From NCBI GenBank assembly GCA_903908065.1, contig CAIVQO010000076.1:1-61213 (forward strand): a stretch of 61,213 nucleotides of DNA. Direction: 5' to 3'. Source of the stretch: an uncultured beta proteobacterium. GTDB lineage: Bacteria > Pseudomonadota > Gammaproteobacteria > Burkholderiales > Rhodocyclaceae. Below are positions 11,216 through 19,103 of this stretch, one piece after another. Position numbers and translations under genes: made by a program. Every line of letters begins with the position of its first letter. Within the stretch, counting starts at the first letter, position 1. Below the pieces are notes generated by a model. It did not search any database. It was not told the origin of the DNA and saw nothing but the letters and a program-made list of their open reading frames with translations.

Positions 11216-12292
11216 ATGGCAGCCAAAATCAAGGTTCTGATCGTCGACGATTCCGCGGTCGTGCGCCAGGTAAACCGGGAAACCATCGAGCGCGAGGCCG
11301 ACATGGAAGTGATCGGCGTCGCCTCCGACCCGATCTATGCCCTGGAAAAAATGAAACTCCAGTGGCCGGACGTGCTGGTGATCGATATCGAAATGCCGCG
11401 CATGGATGGCCTGACCTTCCTCAAGAAGATCATGAGCGAGCATCCGACGCCAACCATCGTTTGCTCCTCACTGGCTGAAAAGGGGGCGGCAGCGACCATG
11501 GAGGCCCTGGCGGCCGGCGCGCTGGCCATCATCACCAAGCCCAAGATGGGGGTGAAGCAGTTCCTCCAGGATGCCGGCGACGACCTTGCCAGCGCGGTTC
11601 GCGCTGCGGCACGGGCCAACATGAGCCACATGGCGCGACGTCCGACCGGCTTCCAGCCGCCGCCGAAACTGACCGCCGATGCGATGCTGGCGGCGCAAGC
11701 CGCCAGTTCCCGCGCCATGGCCGAAACCACTGATCGCGTGGTGGCGATCGGCACCTCGACCGGCGGCACCCAGGCCCTGGAAGCGGTGCTCACCCGCCTG
11801 CCCAACGTCGGCAGCGGCATCGTCATCGTCCAGCACATGCCGGAAAAATTTACCGCCATGTTCGCCGACCGCCTCAACAGCCTGTGCAAACTGGAGGTTC
11901 GCGAGGCGAAAAATGGCGATCGCGTGATCTCCGGGCGAGCCCTGATCGCGCCCGGCGGCCGTCACATGATGCTGCGGCGCAGTGGCGCCCAGTACTACGT
12001 CGAGGTCGCCGATGGGCCGCTGGTCAATCGCCACAAACCTTCGGTGGACGTCCTGTTTCGTTCCGTGGCCCAGATTGCCGGGCGCAATGCGCTGGGGGTG
12101 ATCATGACCGGGATGGGCGACGACGGCGCGCGCGGCCTCAAGGAAATGCACGACGCGGGCGCGCGGACCGTTGCCGAGGATGAATCGACCTGCGTGGTGT
12201 TCGGCATGCCCAAGGAAGCGATCAAGCTGGGCGCGGTTGATCGGGTGGTGCCGCTCGATTCGATTCCTGCCGAGATCATTTCCTACGGTTGA
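11216..12292 (+). CDS. cheB: Protein-glutamate methylesterase CheB
   Basis: 358 residues from ATG 11216. The REC domain (about 1-125) has [11 protein letters not shown] and [11 protein letters not shown]. After a linker, the methylesterase domain (about 165-355) carries the catalytic motifs [10 protein letters not shown] (Ser), [10 protein letters not shown] (His) and [11 protein letters not shown] (Asp). It demethylates and deamidates receptors when phosphorylated by CheA. An open frame extends upstream inside cheR but is a shadow. Confidence 0.95.
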   Translation: MAAKIKVLIVDDSAVVRQVNRETIEREADMEVIGVASDPIYALEKMKLQWPDVLVIDIEMPRMDGLTFLKKIMSEHPTPTIVCSSLAEKGAAATMEALAAGALAIITKPKMGVKQFLQDAGDDLASAVRAAARANMSHMARRPTGFQPPPKLTADAMLAAQAASSRAMAETTDRVVAIGTSTGGTQALEAVLTRLPNVGSGIVIVQHMPEKFTAMFADRLNSLCKLEVREAKNGDRVISGRALIAPGGRHMMLRRSGAQYYVEVADGPLVNRHKPSVDVLFRSVAQIAGRNALGVIMTGMGDDGARGLKEMHDAGARTVAEDESTCVVFGMPKEAIKLGAVDRVVPLDSIPAEIISYG

Positions 12293-12310
12293 CCTGCGCG
12301 GAGACCCATC

Positions 12311-12904
12311 ATGCCCGGCCCGTTGATCCACGATCCCAAGGAACTTGAGCGTCGCTCGCGCAACATCAATCCCGGCGGCTGGGCGGTGGAAACCGAGCGC
12401 CCGATCACCACCCTGCTGGGATCCTGCGTTGCGGTATGCCTTTACGATCCCAAGCTGCGAATTGCGGGCATGAACCATTTCCTCCTGCCCAGTCGCTCGA
12501 AAACCGCCAGCGACGACACCGACGTGATCATGGCCGGCGACTACTCGATGGAAGTCCTGCTCAACACCATGCTGAACAAGGGTGCGGCCAAACAACGCAT
12601 CGTCGCCAAGGCCTTCGGTGGCGGAACAATCGTCACCTCGATCCTGATGGCGATCGGCCAACGCAACGCCGAGTTTGCCAAGGAATGGCTGGATCGGGAG
12701 GGTATTCCCCTCGCCGCGCAGGACTTCGGCGGCGCCTGGTCGCGCAAGGTGCTGTTCACCCCGGATACCGGCGATGCCTACTGCCGCAGGCTGCCGATCA
12801 GCCAGCCCGACGTGCAGCAGGTCGTCAGTGCGGAAAGAGACTACGAGCAGTCGCTGATCAAGCCCAGCCGGCCGAGCGCCGAAAAGAAGATCGAACTGTT
12901 TTGA
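12311..12904 (+). CDS. cheD: Chemoreceptor glutamine deamidase CheD
   Basis: 197 residues. The catalytic cysteine lies in TTLLGSCVAVCLYDP, followed by the conserved GMNHFLLP. GGGTIV and the family's C-terminal half are also present. CheD deamidates receptor glutamines and can bind CheC/CheX-type phosphatases; here CheZ is present instead. The ATG at 12311 has GCGGAGA upstream. It is placed between cheB and an HDOD gene in the che operon. Confidence 0.93.
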   Translation: MPGPLIHDPKELERRSRNINPGGWAVETERPITTLLGSCVAVCLYDPKLRIAGMNHFLLPSRSKTASDDTDVIMAGDYSMEVLLNTMLNKGAAKQRIVAKAFGGGTIVTSILMAIGQRNAEFAKEWLDREGIPLAAQDFGGAWSRKVLFTPDTGDAYCRRLPISQPDVQQVVSAERDYEQSLIKPSRPSAEKKIELF

Positions 12905-12915
12905 GGCCGACCACC

Positions 12916-13812
12916 ATGAACACGAGCGCATTCTCCCCGCCTTCCACTCCCGGTCCGGCCCAGGCCATGGACGTCACGGCCATCCTGGCCAGTGTCACCG
13001 CGGCAGCGGAAAGCGGAAACCTGGTGTTCCCCACCACGGCCGAACTTGCGCTGAAGGTGCAGCGACTCATCGACGATCCCGATTGTTCGATCGACAGCCT
13101 CGCGAAGCTGGTGCAGGCCGATCCCGTGCTCGCCGCACGCGTGGTGGCGGTGGCGAATTCAGTGATCTACAACCGCTCCGGACGTGGCGTGGCGGATGTC
13201 CGCAGTGCCGTCTCGCGCCTCGGCCTCAACACGCTGCGCGTGCTTGCGGCGTCGGTCGTGGTGCGGCAAATGGAGGGCATGGCCGGAACGCCTGCCCACC
13301 GCAAGCTGGCAATCGCATTGTGGGAACACACTGCCCACGTCGCCGCCCTGGCGCAGGTCATCGCGCGCCGGGTAACCCACGTCAATCCGGATACCGCATT
13401 CTTCGCCGGGATCATCCACGAAATCGGCGGCTTCTACCTGATCGCCCGCGCCGGCGCCTATCCGGGACTTCTGGAGTCTGCCCATGGCAGCCTGCTGGCC
13501 TGGGACGAAGGCGGCGCCGCCGATGTCGGTCGTGCCGTGCTGAAGCACCTTGGCGCGCCCGCCGCAGTGATCGAGGCGATCGAAGGGATGTGGCAAGGCT
13601 ACCTGGCGATGCCGCCCCAGTCCCTGGCCGACACCCTGTTGCTGGCCGACCTGCTGGCACCCGTCGAATCGCCGCTTTCCCAACTGGCCGGCAACGGCCG
13701 CGAAGGCACCCAGGTGGACATCGACGTGGCAATCGACGACCAGACCCTGACCAGCATCCTCGACGAATCGAAAACCGAAGTGGAATCCCTGATCGCCGCC
13801 TTGCGCGCCTGA
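12916..13812 (+). CDS. HDOD domain protein
   Basis: 298 residues from ATG 12916. An HDOD domain (about 30-235) begins FPTTAELALKVQRLIDDP, with ADPVLAARVVAVANSV and IIHEIGGFYLIARAG. HDOD domains are HD-superfamily folds that usually lack catalysis and act in signal transduction. The HEIG at the expected HD position shows a degenerate metal site. It lies inside the che operon, 11 bases after cheD and 27 before the double cheV, so a role in chemotaxis signalling is likely but unproven. Confidence 0.85.
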   Translation: MNTSAFSPPSTPGPAQAMDVTAILASVTAAAESGNLVFPTTAELALKVQRLIDDPDCSIDSLAKLVQADPVLAARVVAVANSVIYNRSGRGVADVRSAVSRLGLNTLRVLAASVVVRQMEGMAGTPAHRKLAIALWEHTAHVAALAQVIARRVTHVNPDTAFFAGIIHEIGGFYLIARAGAYPGLLESAHGSLLAWDEGGAADVGRAVLKHLGAPAAVIEAIEGMWQGYLAMPPQSLADTLLLADLLAPVESPLSQLAGNGREGTQVDIDVAIDDQTLTSILDESKTEVESLIAALRA

Positions 13813-13839
13813 GACCGCTTCCAGCCTGGAAAACCGACC

Positions 13840-15786
13840 ATGTCCGAACTGCTCAAGAACGTCGATGCCCGTACCCGACTCGCGGGCACCAACAAGCTGG
13901 AAATCCTGCTTTTCTCGCTGGGCACGGATTCCCGCACCGGTCGGCGCGAAACCTTCGGCATCAACGTATTCAAGGTGCGCGAGGTGATGAATACGCCGCC
14001 GATCACCGCCGCTCCGGAAATGAATCCGGCCGTAATGGGCATGGTCAGCCTGCGTGGCGCACTGGTGCCGGTAGTCGACCTGGGCGACTATGTCGGCATC
14101 AGCAGCGACTCGCAACGCAAGGTGATGATCGTCACCGAGTACAACCATCACACGCAGGGCTTCCTGGTCGAGGCCGTGGATACCATCCTGCGCGTCGATT
14201 GGGCCCAGATGCGCGTGCCCCCGGAAATGCTCAGCAACAACCTCGGCGGCCTGGTGACGGCGGTCACCGAACTCGAAGACGGCAGGCTAGTGATGCTGCT
14301 CGACGTCGAACGCATCCTGGCGGAAACAGTCAAGCCTGACGACAGCATGTTGTTCTCCAATATCGCCCCGCTCGACCGGCAGGACTTGATGGTGCTGTAT
14401 GCCGACGATTCCTCGGTGGCGCGCAACCAGATCCAGCGGACCCTGGATGCGCTGGGCGTTCGCTCTACCGGCGCCGTCAATGGCCGTGCCGCCTGGGATG
14501 AACTGCGTCGCATCGCCGACCACGCCGAACGCTGCGGCCGGCCCGTTCGCGACTTCCTGCAGGTCGTTCTTACCGATGTCGAAATGCCGGAAATGGATGG
14601 TTACCTGCTCACCCGTTCGATCAAGGGCGACCCGCGCTTCAACGGCATTCCGGTGCTGATGCATTCGTCGCTGTCGTCGACCTCCAACCAGCAACTGGGG
14701 CAGTCGGTCGGTGTCGATGAATACATTCCGAAATTCGAACCGCAGCGCTTGTCCGAGGCCCTGGTCAGGCTGCTGGTCGGCAAGACCGCGGAGCCCGGCG
14801 CCAATCAGGTGGCCGGTGGTCAGGCCCGTGGCACGCAGCTCGCCATGTCGCCGCCCTCGCTGCTGGACAGCGTTGACGCCCGCACCCGGCTCGCCGGTTC
14901 CAACCGGATGGAAATCCTGTTGTTCTCCCTCGGGACCCATGAGTTGTTCGGCATCAATGTGTTCAAGGTAAGGGAAGTCAGCGAAACTCCCGACATCACC
15001 CGGACGCCCAACATGCCCGATGGCGTCGAGGGCCTGATCAGCCTGCGCGGCTCGGTGATTCCGGTGATCTCGCTGTCAACGGTGATGAAGCTCGCCGACG
15101 CGCCCCCCGGATTGGGCAGCGCCATGATGGTGGCCGAATACAGCAAGCGCAACCTGGGTTTCCTGGTGCATGAAGTCGATCGAATCATTCGCGTCGATTG
15201 GGAAAAGGTGCGCGCCCCGGACAGCCTCGCCGGCGGCGCCGACACCTACATCTCGGCAGTGACCGAACTGGCCGACGGCCGGCTGGTGTCCATCCTCGAC
15301 GTTGAGCAGATCCTGGCCAATACCTTCGGCGAGTCGGAGGTTGGCCAGATCGAGCAGATGGCAGGTGGCGAAACCATGAATGTCTTCTTCGTCGACGACT
15401 CGGTGGTGGCGCGCAAGAAGATTGCCGAAGTGCTGGACAAGCTCGCCGTCAATCACAAGTTTGCGCAGAACGGCCTCGAGGCCTGGACCCGCCTCTCTGG
15501 CTTGGCGTCCCGCGCCCAGCAAACCGGGAAGTCGCTGCACACGGAAATCGACCTGATCCTGGTCGATGCCGAAATGCCCGAAATGGACGGCTATGTGCTG
15601 ACCCGCAACATCAAATCCGACAAGCGTTTCGATGGCATCCCGGTGGTGATGCATTCATCGCTTTCGTCCCAGGCGAACCATGCCATGGGGCGTAGCGTGG
15701 GCGTCGATGCCTACGTGGCGAAATTCGATGCCGAAGCGCTGTCGCAGACTTTGCGTGCACAATTGACGCGTCGCGCAAACTCATAG
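13840..15786 (+). CDS. cheV: Tandem CheV fusion (CheW-REC-CheW-REC)
   Basis: 648 residues, twice the usual CheV length of about 310. Module 1 starts VDARTRLAGTNKLEILLFSL (residue 8) and has a REC domain with VLTDVEMPEMDG. Module 2 repeats VDARTRLAGSNRMEILLFSL from residue 345 and has LILVDAEMPEMDG. Each module is a CheW-like coupling domain followed by REC, both with acceptor Asp. The junction (about 320-338) is a short Gly/Ala/Gln-rich linker with no stop codon. CheV links receptors to CheA and is thought to act as a phosphate sink or adaptation element. An internal ATG near 14844 has no clear ribosome site. Confidence 0.92.
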   Translation: MSELLKNVDARTRLAGTNKLEILLFSLGTDSRTGRRETFGINVFKVREVMNTPPITAAPEMNPAVMGMVSLRGALVPVVDLGDYVGISSDSQRKVMIVTEYNHHTQGFLVEAVDTILRVDWAQMRVPPEMLSNNLGGLVTAVTELEDGRLVMLLDVERILAETVKPDDSMLFSNIAPLDRQDLMVLYADDSSVARNQIQRTLDALGVRSTGAVNGRAAWDELRRIADHAERCGRPVRDFLQVVLTDVEMPEMDGYLLTRSIKGDPRFNGIPVLMHSSLSSTSNQQLGQSVGVDEYIPKFEPQRLSEALVRLLVGKTAEPGANQVAGGQARGTQLAMSPPSLLDSVDARTRLAGSNRMEILLFSLGTHELFGINVFKVREVSETPDITRTPNMPDGVEGLISLRGSVIPVISLSTVMKLADAPPGLGSAMMVAEYSKRNLGFLVHEVDRIIRVDWEKVRAPDSLAGGADTYISAVTELADGRLVSILDVEQILANTFGESEVGQIEQMAGGETMNVFFVDDSVVARKKIAEVLDKLAVNHKFAQNGLEAWTRLSGLASRAQQTGKSLHTEIDLILVDAEMPEMDGYVLTRNIKSDKRFDGIPVVMHSSLSSQANHAMGRSVGVDAYVAKFDAEALSQTLRAQLTRRANS

Positions 15787-15801
15787 AACAAGGAGAACCC
15801 C

Positions 15802-16206
15802 ATGGCAACTGACCCGACAAAACTCAAATTCCTGGTGGTCGACGATTTTTCGACCATGCGCCGCATCGTGCGCAACCTGCTCAAGGAGCTGGGCTATACC
15901 AACGCAGACGAAGCGGAAGACGGCGCCATCGCCCTGCAGAAGCTCAAGGCCGGTGGCTTCGACTTCGTCGTCACCGACTGGAACATGCCCAACATGGATG
16001 GCCTGACCTTGCTGCAGTCGGTCCGTGCCGATCCCGTGCTGAAAGACCTGCCGGTACTGATGATCACCGCCGAAGCCAAACGCGAAAACATCATCATGGC
16101 GGCCCAGGCCGGCGCCTCCGGCTATATCGTCAAACCCTTCACTGCCGCCACGCTCGGCGAAAAGCTGGGAAAGATCTTCGAAAAGCTAGGCTGGACCACC
16201 GCCTGA
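15802..16206 (+). CDS. cheY: Chemotaxis response regulator CheY
   Basis: 134 residues, single REC domain. [16 protein letters not shown] holds the acidic pair D14-D15; D59 in [12 protein letters not shown] is the acceptor; [11 protein letters not shown] has the switch Thr; IVKPF has the conserved Lys. This is very close to the enterobacterial CheY consensus, so it is the likely motor-binding CheY acting on FliM. A strong ribosome site (AAGGAGAA) precedes ATG 15802. cheZ follows. Confidence 0.96.
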   Translation: MATDPTKLKFLVVDDFSTMRRIVRNLLKELGYTNADEAEDGAIALQKLKAGGFDFVVTDWNMPNMDGLTLLQSVRADPVLKDLPVLMITAEAKRENIIMAAQAGASGYIVKPFTAATLGEKLGKIFEKLGWTTA

Positions 16207-16270
16207 TCGGCCGCAGCCATCCGCCTCGACACGCCCAACCGCCGACGACCAACGATCAGAAAGCGCAACG

Positions 16271-17173
16271 ATGAACCTTCCCAGCATGCCTGATGACGGC
16301 AAGGACTCCGACGACCTGCAAGCCTTGTTCGACAGCGTTGCGGCAGCGGTCGTGCCGCCCGTCGCAGCTCCGGCCAACTCCGGTGGTGATTCTGCCGACT
16401 TGCAAGCCCTGTTCGACAGCGTGGCCGCCAGCGTCGCACCCGCTGTCACCAGCCCGGCCGATGATGCGGGCGGCGATTCCGATGAATTGCAGGCCCTGTT
16501 CGACAGCGTCAGCAACAGCGCAAGCCCGGCCGTCGCCGTGGCGCCCGCGCCGACTTTCGATGCCGCGTCGCAGGAAGTCGTATTCAACCGCCTGGGCAAT
16601 CTGGCGCGGCAGCTTCACGACAGCCTGCGCGGCCTCGGCATGGACAAGCTGATCCAGGAATCGGCGCAACAGATCCCAGACGCCCGCGAACGCCTCGATT
16701 ACATTGCAAAAATGACCGAGCAGGCAGCATCGCGGGTGCTAAATGCCACCGACATCGCCAAGCCGATCCAGGACGGGCTGATTGCCCAGTCGCGCGCAAT
16801 GTCCGAACGCTGGGAGCGCATGTTCTCCAACCAGCTTACGGTGGATGAGTTCAAGCAGCTCGCCGCCGATACCCGCGGCTATTTTGCCCAGGCCCCGGGA
16901 CAATTGAAGCTGACCAATGACCAGTTGATGGAAATCATCCTGGCACAGGACTTCCAGGACCTGACCGGCCAGGTGATCAAGAAGATCGTCGAACTGGTAC
17001 AGGGAATGGAAACCCAGCTTCTGGCCGTGCTGCTGGAAGCGATGCCCGCCGAACGCAAACTCGACGCGCCGGAAGGCCTGCTCAACGGCCCGGTCATCGG
17101 CGGTGAGGGCCGCCGCGACGTCGTCACCAACCAATCGCAGGTCGATGACCTGCTGGAAAGCCTGGGCTTCTAA
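16271..17173 (+). CDS. cheZ: CheY-P phosphatase CheZ with N-terminal repeats
   Basis: 300 residues, longer than E. coli CheZ (214). The core has AQDFQDLTGQVIKKIVELV, containing the catalytic Gln of the DFQDLTGQ motif, and the C-terminus SQVDDLLESLGF is the CheY-binding peptide. The extra N-terminal 90 residues carry three repeats, at residues 12-23, 40-51 and 69-80, each reading D-S-x-D/E-L-Q-A-L-F-D-S-V in a Pro/Ala-rich linker. They resemble the EIDALL CheY-binding peptide of FliM. CheZ dephosphorylates CheY-P. Encoded between cheY and cheA. Confidence 0.93.
   Translation: MNLPSMPDDGKDSDDLQALFDSVAAAVVPPVAAPANSGGDSADLQALFDSVAASVAPAVTSPADDAGGDSDELQALFDSVSNSASPAVAVAPAPTFDAASQEVVFNRLGNLARQLHDSLRGLGMDKLIQESAQQIPDARERLDYIAKMTEQAASRVLNATDIAKPIQDGLIAQSRAMSERWERMFSNQLTVDEFKQLAADTRGYFAQAPGQLKLTNDQLMEIILAQDFQDLTGQVIKKIVELVQGMETQLLAVLLEAMPAERKLDAPEGLLNGPVIGGEGRRDVVTNQSQVDDLLESLGF
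16304..16512 (+). repeat. Three tandem coding repeats in cheZ
   Basis: Three units of about 84-87 bases encode DLQALFDSV plus a variable linker. The conserved core reads TGCA(A/G)GCC(T/C)TGTTCGACAGCG. Copies begin near 16304, 16388 and 16475. Synonymous differences show that the repeats are not very recent. Confidence 0.85.
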
Positions 17174-17197
17174 CCGGAAGCTGCCAAGGAGCGCGCC

Positions 17198-19102
17198 ATG
17201 AGCGGATTTGAAGGAATGGAAGACCTGCTGCAGGATTTCCTGGTCGAAGCAGGCGAACTGCTTGCCGGCGTCGACAACAAGCTGGTCGACCTGGAACAGA
17301 GCCCGGACGACCATACCCTGCTCAACGAAATCTTTCGCGGTTTCCACACCATCAAGGGCGGCGCAGGGTTCCTCAATGCCACCGAACTGGTGACGCTGTG
17401 CCACCTGACCGAAAACCTGTTCGACAAGCTGCGCAACAATCAGATGAGCCTGACGCCGGAGATCATGGACGTCATCATGGCGGCCACCGCCGGGGTGCGA
17501 GGCATGTTCGACACCCTGGAGCGCGGCATGCAACCCAGCGCCGCCGATCCGGCGGTGATTGCCGCACTGAAGCAGGTGCTATCTGGCAATGCGCCAGCTC
17601 CGGCAAATGCCACTACGGCGGCGGCTCCGGCGGCCGTGGCACCGATGGTTGCATCCGCCTCCGGTCCCGACTGGAACACGATGTTCCAGGCGGTGGTCGG
17701 CAAACCGGGTGTTCCCGACGCAAGCCTTGCGGCAACGCCTGCAGTACCGGTTCCGGCGATGAGCCACGAGGTGGTCGGAGTCCCGGCGGAACAGGTCATT
17801 GCCGCGGCCGTCGGCCGCCGCGCCACCGACAAGCCCGGGGCCACCGCTCCTGCCGGACGTCGCGACAGCGAGAAAAGCCGTGACACCTCGATCCGCGTCG
17901 ATACGGCCCGCCTCGACCAGGTCCTCAACCTGTCCGGCGAAATCGGCTTGACCAAGAACCGGCTCAACGCCCTGCGCTCCGAGATCCTCAACGGCCATAC
18001 CGACACCGAGACCCTGCATGCCCTGGACCAGGCCGTCAGCCAGCTCGACCTGCTGGTCTCCGACATGCAGAACGCGGTCATGAAAACCCGCATGCAGCCG
18101 GTTGGCCGCCTGTTCCAGAAGTACCCACGCATCGCCCGCGACCTGGCCCGCAGCCTGGGCAAGGATGTCGAGCTGGAACTGGTCGGCGAAGACACCGAAA
18201 TCGACAAGACCATGATCGAGGACCTGGGCGACCCGATCATCCACCTGATTCGCAATGCCGTCGATCACGGTGTCGAGTCGACGGAAGAGCGGCGCGCCGC
18301 CGGCAAGCCCGAAAAGTCCCATGTGCGCCTCGAAGCCCGGCAAGAAGGCGACCACATCGTGATCCTGATCAACGACGACGGTCGCGGCATGAATGCGGAA
18401 AAGCTGCGCGCCAAGGCCCTGGAAAAGGGCTTGATCTCCGTCGACCAGGCCAACGTCATGGACGAGCGCCAGAGTTTCGAACTGGTCATGCTGCCCGGCT
18501 TTTCGACCAAGGATGTGGCCTCGGACGTTTCCGGCCGGGGGGTCGGCATGGATGTGGTGAAAACCAACATCCAGAAGCTGAAGGGCAGCATCGACATCCG
18601 GTCCACGCCGGGGCGCGGTTCGACCTTTGTCATTTCCCTGCCGCTGACACTGGCCATCCTGCCGGTCCTGCTGGTGCAGCTCGAACAACAGCCCTTTGCC
18701 GTGCCGCTGTCGATGGTGCGCGAGATCATCCCGATCCGCGCCGAGGCAGTCCAGGAAATCGGCGGCCGCGCCACCATGGTGGTGCGCGGCGAAGTCATGC
18801 CGATGTACCCGCTCAACCACCTGCTCGGCTGGAATGCCAAGCGCCCGCCGGCGTTTGGCGTCCTGATGCAGGGCATCGACCAGTCTTCGTTCATCCTCGC
18901 CATCGACGGCTTCATGGGGCGCGAGGATGCCGTGGTCAAGTCGCTCGACGACTTCCGGCCGAAGGGGGTATCCGGCGTAACCACCCTGTCCAACGGCAAG
19001 ATCGTGCTGATCCTCGACATGAAGGAACTCTTCGCCATGACCGGAAGCGGGCGCGGCGTGCCGCGCTCCGTCTTCCTCCTGCCCCAGGACCAAGCGGCCT
19101 GA
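17198..19102 (+). CDS. cheA: Chemotaxis histidine kinase CheA
   Basis: 634 residues. P1 (HPt, about 5-110) has the phospho-His H50 in FRGFHTIKGGAGFL. A Pro/Ala-rich stretch (about 125-225) follows with no recognisable P2 domain. P3 dimerisation begins RLDQVLNLSGEIGLTKNRL; P4 ATPase has HLIRNAVDHGVES, NDDGRGMN and GRGVGMDVVK; P5 is CheW-like and ends KIVLILDMKELF. CheA phosphorylates CheY, CheB and CheV in receptor arrays. ATG 17198 has AAGGAGCG upstream. It is the last classical che gene of the operon; a J-domain gene follows after one base. Confidence 0.95.
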   Translation: MSGFEGMEDLLQDFLVEAGELLAGVDNKLVDLEQSPDDHTLLNEIFRGFHTIKGGAGFLNATELVTLCHLTENLFDKLRNNQMSLTPEIMDVIMAATAGVRGMFDTLERGMQPSAADPAVIAALKQVLSGNAPAPANATTAAAPAAVAPMVASASGPDWNTMFQAVVGKPGVPDASLAATPAVPVPAMSHEVVGVPAEQVIAAAVGRRATDKPGATAPAGRRDSEKSRDTSIRVDTARLDQVLNLSGEIGLTKNRLNALRSEILNGHTDTETLHALDQAVSQLDLLVSDMQNAVMKTRMQPVGRLFQKYPRIARDLARSLGKDVELELVGEDTEIDKTMIEDLGDPIIHLIRNAVDHGVESTEERRAAGKPEKSHVRLEARQEGDHIVILINDDGRGMNAEKLRAKALEKGLISVDQANVMDERQSFELVMLPGFSTKDVASDVSGRGVGMDVVKTNIQKLKGSIDIRSTPGRGSTFVISLPLTLAILPVLLVQLEQQPFAVPLSMVREIIPIRAEAVQEIGGRATMVVRGEVMPMYPLNHLLGWNAKRPPAFGVLMQGIDQSSFILAIDGFMGREDAVVKSLDDFRPKGVSGVTTLSNGKIVLILDMKELFAMTGSGRGVPRSVFLLPQDQAA

Positions 19103-19103
19103 G

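Noticed and set aside
14844-14846. Internal ATG in the double cheV as the start of a separate second CheV gene
   Set aside because: No ribosome site precedes it and the frame is continuous, so a fusion is the simpler reading; internal initiation cannot be fully excluded.
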